Source: Pseudomonas sp. MF4836 (GTDB lineage Bacteria > Pseudomonadota > Gammaproteobacteria > Pseudomonadales > Pseudomonadaceae). From it: 64,000 nucleotides of DNA. Numbering within the stretch: position 1 is the stretch's first letter; each line of letters starts with the position of its first letter. The notes beneath the pieces are model-generated. The model was given only the letters and a program-made list of their open reading frames with translations, ran no database searches and was not told the DNA's origin. The DNA lies in the NCBI RefSeq assembly GCF_002018875.1, contig NZ_MVOL01000007.1, positions 248,001 to 312,000 of the forward strand, given 5' to 3'. The translations under genes were made by a program, and so were the position numbers. This document shows positions 60,801 to 64,000 of the stretch, in pieces.

Positions 60801-61055
60801 GATGCCCTCAAGGCCGCCCTGGAAGCCGGCTACACGCGGTTTCGCCCGGTGTGCATGACCGCCCTGGCGATGATTATCGGCATGCTGCCCCTGGCCCTTT
60901 CCGAGGAACAGAACGCGCCCCTGGGCCGCGCGGTGATCGGCGGGCTGATCCTCGCCACCGTCGCCACCCTGATCTTTGTCCCCGTGGTCTTCAGCCTGGT
61001 CCACGGACGTCTCTCCCATCCCGCTGTTGCTGGAGAAAACACCCATGTCGCCTGA
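57834..61055 (+). CDS. RND-family efflux pump, inner-membrane subunit
   Basis: A 1073-residue proton-driven exporter with two homologous halves, twelve predicted membrane segments and two large periplasmic loops. The proton-relay motif GILVDDATVTIENI is in the middle of the first half, as in HME/HAE pumps, and the N-terminus (PYTFIVLAIFICIIGPMAAL) is typical. A His/Glu-rich cytoplasmic segment (GHHPEDAFINHHEGEQH, about 505-520) between the halves is unusual and could bind metal. GGAGG before ATG 57834 sets the start. Substrate unknown; the metal link is inference. Confidence 0.9.
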   Translation: MLGLVKTALLKPYTFIVLAIFICIIGPMAALRTPTDVFPDIGIPVVAVVWQYNGLSPEAMAGRVIYTYERSLSTTVNDIEHIESQSLPGMGIVKIFFQPGVDIRTANAQVTAVSQTVLKQMPPGITPPLILNYSASTVPILQMAFSSPTLSEAKIRDLVQNNIRLPLSSLPGLAMPTPMGGKQRQITLDLDPQALAARGLSAQDVGNALAAQNQIIPVGTAKLGGNEYTVLLNNSPTAIEELNDLPIKTVDGALITIGQVAHVRDGSPPQTNIVRVDGRRAVLMPALKNGNISTLSIVDGIRGMLPRINETLPPSLKTSLLGDASVFVKKSVGSVAQEGIIAALLTSAMILLFLGSWRSTLIIAASIPLAVLAAIALLALSGQTLNVMTLGGLALAVGILVDDATVTIENINWHLEQGKAVKVAILDGARQIVGPAFVSLLCICIVFVPMFLLQGIAGYLFRPMALAVIFAMASSFILSRTLVPTLAMYLLKPHTPEAGPGHHPEDAFINHHEGEQHAKPRNALVRALLAFQQGFERRFSNVRDTYHGLLHLALGRRKTFILGFLACVLASFALLPSLGQDFFPATDAGALAVHVRLPLGTRIEESAAAFDRIEARIREVIPAEQLDSIIDNIGIPLSGIDMAYSNSGTIGPQDGEIQVTLKPGHGPTADYGKQRREALPESFPGSHFAVLPADISSQILNFGAPAPLDVKVSGPDNAANRAFAVELERRLQHVPGIADLRIQQSTGYPSLQVKVDRLRANGLGITERDVTNSMVASLAGSSQVAPTFWLNPKNGVSYSIVAATPQYRLDSLPALEALPVTGSNGQSQILGGLADISRVESPAVVSHYNIQPTLDLYANVQGRDLGAVAHGMQKVLDDAASLRPKGATVSLHGQIDALHEAFSGLSLGLLGAVVLIYLLIVVNFQSWVDPFVIITALPAALAGIVWMLFLSGTSLSVPALTGAILCMGVATANSILVVSFCRERLAEHGDALKAALEAGYTRFRPVCMTALAMIIGMLPLALSEEQNAPLGRAVIGGLILATVATLIFVPVVFSLVHGRLSHPAVAGENTHVA

Positions 61056-62211
61056 GCACACCCCTTCGCGCAAACGCCTGATGCTGCTGGGCATCGGCGG
61101 CCTGACCCTGGCCGCCCTGCTGGTGGCCAACGGTCTGGCCGCGCGCACCCGGCACGAGCAGGCCGTGACCGCCTGGACTGAAACCGCGGCTGTGCCGCAG
61201 GTGCTGGTATTGCAGCCGCAGCAGAATGTGCTCGGCGACACCCTGCGCCTGCCGGCGCACCTGGAAGCCTGGAGCAAGGCGCCGATCCACGCCCGGGTCA
61301 GCGGCTACCTGAAAGACTGGACCCAGGACATCGGGGCCAAGGTCACCGCCGGCCAGGTGCTGGCCCATATCGACAGCCCCGACCTGGACCAGCAAGTGGC
61401 TCAGACCCGGGCGCGGATGATCCAGGAACAGGCCAATGCGCGCCTGGCCCAGACCACCGCCGAGCGCTGGCAGAACCTCTTGGCCAGCCACTCGGTGTCG
61501 CGCCAGGAGGTCGATGAAAAGCGCTCCAACGCCGCAGCTGCCAAGGCCAATGCCGAGGCGGCCGGCGCCGACTATGCACGGCTTTCGGCACTGGAGGACT
61601 ACAAGACCATCCGCGCACCGTTCGCCGGCACCATCACCGCGCGCCACACTGACATTGGCCAGTTGATCAAGGCCGACAACGACAGCGACCCGGAGCTGTT
61701 CGACCTGGCCGACACCCACAAGCTGCGGCTGTATGTGCCGATCCCGCAGAACTACGCCAGCGTGATTCACCCCGGGCTGGTGGCCCAACTGACCGTGCCC
61801 GAGCACCCGGGCCAGCACTTCAGCGCACAACTGGTGGGCGACTCCACCGCCATCGATCCGCGCTCCGGCACCCTGCTGGCGCAGTTTGTCGCGGCCAACC
61901 CTGAAGGCGCCCTGATGCCCGGCGACTATGCCGAGGCGACCCTGGCGATCCCGGCCGACACCCATGGCGTCAGCATCCCGGCCAGCGCCCTGATCTTCCG
62001 CGCCGCGGGCACCCAGGTGGCGCTGATCGACAGCGCCCGGCACGTGCATCTGCGCAGCATCCATATCGGCCTCGACCTTGGGGAGCGCCTGGTGATCGAC
62101 CAGGGCCTGACGCCCGTCGACCAGGTCATCGACAACCCGCCGGACGCCCTGCGTGAAGGCGATCTGGTGCAACTGGCGGACGCCGGAGGTACCCATGCGC
62201 CCAAGGCTTAA
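61045..62211 (+). CDS. RND efflux periplasmic adaptor (HlyD/MFP family)
   Basis: A 388-residue membrane-fusion protein: N-terminal membrane anchor (about 10-30), lipoyl-like halves (HARVSGYLKDWTQDIGAKVTAG..LAHIDSP and YKTIRAPFAGTITARHTDIG), a helical hairpin (about 115-175) and a beta-barrel/MP domain. It links the pump to the outer-membrane channel. The start (61045) overlaps the pump gene by 11 bases. The gene order pump, adaptor, channel is less usual than adaptor-first. Confidence 0.9.
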   Translation: MSPEHTPSRKRLMLLGIGGLTLAALLVANGLAARTRHEQAVTAWTETAAVPQVLVLQPQQNVLGDTLRLPAHLEAWSKAPIHARVSGYLKDWTQDIGAKVTAGQVLAHIDSPDLDQQVAQTRARMIQEQANARLAQTTAERWQNLLASHSVSRQEVDEKRSNAAAAKANAEAAGADYARLSALEDYKTIRAPFAGTITARHTDIGQLIKADNDSDPELFDLADTHKLRLYVPIPQNYASVIHPGLVAQLTVPEHPGQHFSAQLVGDSTAIDPRSGTLLAQFVAANPEGALMPGDYAEATLAIPADTHGVSIPASALIFRAAGTQVALIDSARHVHLRSIHIGLDLGERLVIDQGLTPVDQVIDNPPDALREGDLVQLADAGGTHAPKA

Positions 62212-63610
62212 GCCCCTGGCTGTGCTGCTGTTGCTGGGGTTGCACGGCTGCTCGCTGGCGCCCCATTACCAGGCGCCCACCGTCGACCTGCCGGCGCAGT
62301 TTCGCGAACAGATCGCGGACGGGCCCTGGCACCCGGCCCATGCGCCCCAGGCGCTGGCCGAACCCTGGTGGCGGCTGTACCAGGACCCGCGCCTGGACAA
62401 CCTGCAGCAGCGCCTGCTCAAGGCCAACCCGGACCTCGCCGCCGCCCTCGCCCACTACGACGGCGCCCAGGCCTATGCCAGCCAACTGCATGCCGGATTG
62501 TTCCCGCAGATCAGCGCCAGTGCCCAACCCCTGCGCCAGAGTCAGTCCGACAGACGACCGCTGCGGGGCAGCACCCAGCCGTCGATCTACAACAGCAACA
62601 CGGCGGGGTTTTCCCTGAACTTCGACCTCGACCTGTGGGGGCGGATTCGCAATCAGGCCGCAGCCGGCGATGCCCAGGCCCAGGCCTCCGGCGATGACCT
62701 GGCGGCCGCGCGCCTGAGCCTGCAACAACAGTTGGCGAACCTCTATGTGCAGCTCGACGGCCTGGATGCCCAGAGCCGGATCTTGAGCAGCTCCCTCGAA
62801 GATTACGCCCAGGCCTTGCAACTGACCCGCGACCGCTACCAGGGGCAGATCGCCTCGGAACTGGACCTGACCCGGGCCCAGAGCCAACTGGCCAGCGCCG
62901 AGGCCGAACGGGACGAAGTGCGGGCGCAACGCAACCTCACCGAACACGCCATCGGTGAGCTGGTGGGCGAACCGGCCAGCACCTTCAGCCTCGCCCCCTC
63001 GTCACAATGGCTGAGCCTGCCGGCCATTCCCGCGCAACTGCCCAGTACCTTGCTGCAACGGCGACCGGACATCGCGGCGGCAGAACGTCGGGTGTATGCG
63101 GCCAATGCCGGTATCGGCGTGGCGCGCGCGGCGTGGTACCCGGACTTCAGCCTGACCGGGCTGCTCGGTGGCCAGACCCAGGGCGTGGGGAATCTGCTGG
63201 CGGCGGGCAATCGTTACTGGGCGTTGGGGCCGTTGATCAACCTGCCGATCTTCGATGGCGGGCGGCTCAGCGCCAATGAGCGATTGGCCCATGCCGAGTT
63301 TGAAGAAGCGGCGGCTCATTACCGGAGCCGAGTGCTCGGGGCGGTGCGCGAGGTGGAGGACAACCTGGGGCAATTGCGCGATTTGCGCCAGGAGGCGCTG
63401 GATCAGCAGGCGGCTGTCAATGCGGCCCAGCACACGCAGTTACTGGCCATGAACAGCTATCAAGCGGGGGCCGTCAGCTACCTGGATGTAGTGACAGCGC
63501 AGACCGCAGCCTTGCAGGCGCAGCGCAGTTTGCAAGCAGTGCAAACGCGAGAGTTGCAGGCTAGCGTTGGATTGGTGGTGGCGTTGGGTGGCGGGTGGAA
63601 AAGCGGCTGA
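62195..63610 (+). CDS. RND efflux outer-membrane channel (NodT/OprM type lipoprotein)
   Basis: A 471-residue TolC-like factor with a lipoprotein signal (LLLLGLHGC, Cys at about 19), two OEP repeats with long helices, the PAQFRE/PWWRLYQDPRLD segment and RRPDIAAAERRVYAANAGIGVA near 290. It completes the tripartite pump. GGAGG before ATG 62195; the gene overlaps the adaptor by 17 bases. REP and other repeats follow directly. Confidence 0.9.
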   Translation: MRPRLKPLAVLLLLGLHGCSLAPHYQAPTVDLPAQFREQIADGPWHPAHAPQALAEPWWRLYQDPRLDNLQQRLLKANPDLAAALAHYDGAQAYASQLHAGLFPQISASAQPLRQSQSDRRPLRGSTQPSIYNSNTAGFSLNFDLDLWGRIRNQAAAGDAQAQASGDDLAAARLSLQQQLANLYVQLDGLDAQSRILSSSLEDYAQALQLTRDRYQGQIASELDLTRAQSQLASAEAERDEVRAQRNLTEHAIGELVGEPASTFSLAPSSQWLSLPAIPAQLPSTLLQRRPDIAAAERRVYAANAGIGVARAAWYPDFSLTGLLGGQTQGVGNLLAAGNRYWALGPLINLPIFDGGRLSANERLAHAEFEEAAAHYRSRVLGAVREVEDNLGQLRDLRQEALDQQAAVNAAQHTQLLAMNSYQAGAVSYLDVVTAQTAALQAQRSLQAVQTRELQASVGLVVALGGGWKSG

Positions 63611-63645
63611 ACCCAGCAGGGGTTATGTGTGCTGAGGAAGCTTTT

Positions 63646-63720
63646 TGTGGCGAGGGAGCTTGCTCCCGCCGGGCCGGGCTGGCGCTCCAGCGCGTAGCGG
63701 CCCCAAGACCTAGCGCCTCG
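63646..63720. repeat. REP element after the RND operon
   Basis: TGTGGCGAGGGAGCTTGCTC continues to CCCGCCGGGC; its core GGGAGC-TT-GCTCCC (63654-63667) is a perfect palindrome and the commonest REP type in fluorescent pseudomonads. A second smaller palindromic part (GGCGCTCCAGCGC-like) follows. Confidence 0.8.
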
Positions 63721-63760
63721 GTTTTATGGGTGTACATATCCATTACTGCGGGCGTGGCGC

Positions 63761-64000
63761 CTATGGATTCCGCTCTTACAGCGGGTCACTTTGGAACAGC
63801 CGGAATGCCGGCCCAGTCCAAAGTAACCAAAGGGCTCTTGCCCCACCACTCGGTGCCTCGCCTAGGCTCGGCATGCCCTCCGGCCGGCCTGGACTGGCAC
63901 CTGCGCGTCCCCGCCCCTCCCCTAAAATCACCGCGCCTTTACTGGCCAGCGCAGCCTATGCCTCGGCAGCGGCCACAGGGCTTGCCTGCCTTGCTTTTGC
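63761..64000. repeat. long intergenic repeat region with copy G of the dispersed family
   Basis: CCGCTCTTACAGCGGGTCAC, then CCAAAGTAACCAAAGGGCTC, TTGCCCCACCACTCGG and TGCCTCGCCTAGGCTCGGCA resemble a long repeat seen repeatedly between genes of P. fluorescens-group genomes. From 63942 to 63980 comes a copy of the window's own dispersed family (GGCCAGCGCAGCCTATGCCT..GGCAGCGGCCACAGGG). No gene is seen from 63611 to the end. Confidence 0.6.

Noticed and set aside
1..64000. CRISPR array, tRNA or rRNA genes, insertion sequence, integrase or prophage
   Set aside because: No regularly spaced direct repeats, no transposase or integrase motifs and no structural RNA signatures were seen on reading both strands.

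Overview
The window looks like chromosome of a Pseudomonas of the P. fluorescens group. The evidence is uniformly GC-rich codon use, genus-typical families (DUF1652, DUF2388, DUF2789, PA0061/PA0062-type lipoproteins, a zinc-finger-less DksA2), Pseudomonas-type REP sequences, an hcnABC cyanide operon and an inositol cluster with the fused IolC-DUF2090 enzyme. No tRNA, rRNA, CRISPR array, insertion sequence or prophage gene was seen. Functions are read from motifs and remembered family features; no search was run.

Layout. 1-3.4 kb: a TonB-dependent receptor and an orphan betaine-type binding protein. 3.5-8.5 kb: a patchwork of small, mostly orphan genes in AT-richer DNA, ending with two RhiA-like beta-rich proteins. 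8.6-16.4 kb: a compact RiPP (TOMM) operon: FHA protein, giant Ser/Thr kinase/pseudo-cyclase/ATPase fusion, two nitrile-hydratase-alpha-like precursors and a fused E1-like/YcaO cyclodehydratase. 16.5-19.2 kb: a small ORF, a chemoreceptor with a C-terminal sensor, and dksA2. 19.5-37.9 kb: a full myo-inositol catabolon on the minus strand (porin, ABC transporter, iolG, iolD, iolI-like, iolA, iolB, iolE, iolC and two accessory genes) with a divergent RpiR-type regulator. 38-40.9 kb: two adjacent genes each broken by one early stop, DUF7660, a DHH phosphoesterase and a GST. 41-44.1 kb: hcnABC with ANR and Rsm control sites. 44.3-50.6 kb: membrane proteins, a 24-residue peptide gene, a two-component system, DUF1652, CsbD and a PAS/LuxR regulator. 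50.7-55.4 kb: a FisR-PDO-SQR-TauE sulfane-sulfur oxidation module with a sigma-54 promoter. 55.6-63.6 kb: a DUF1016 nuclease-fold protein, two paralogous lipoproteins and an RND efflux operon. The right end is dispersed repeat DNA.

How the genes work together. The inositol region forms one metabolic unit: outer-membrane porin, ABC uptake, IolG, IolE, IolD, IolB, IolC kinase plus aldolase, then IolA. Two GGAA-N6-TTCC-type sites and several AANAANAA (Crc/Hfq-type) motifs suggest induction by inositol together with catabolite repression. The sulfur module oxidises sulfide to persulfide (SQR) and on to sulfite (PDO), with a TauE-type exporter and a three-cysteine regulator. The most unusual part is the TOMM operon, whose modification machinery is coupled to a phospho-signalling pair and which has no dehydrogenase, exporter or protease in view. 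An intergenic repeat family with GTAGCCGCTGCC-like inverted ends is scattered through the window, including inside the iol cluster.
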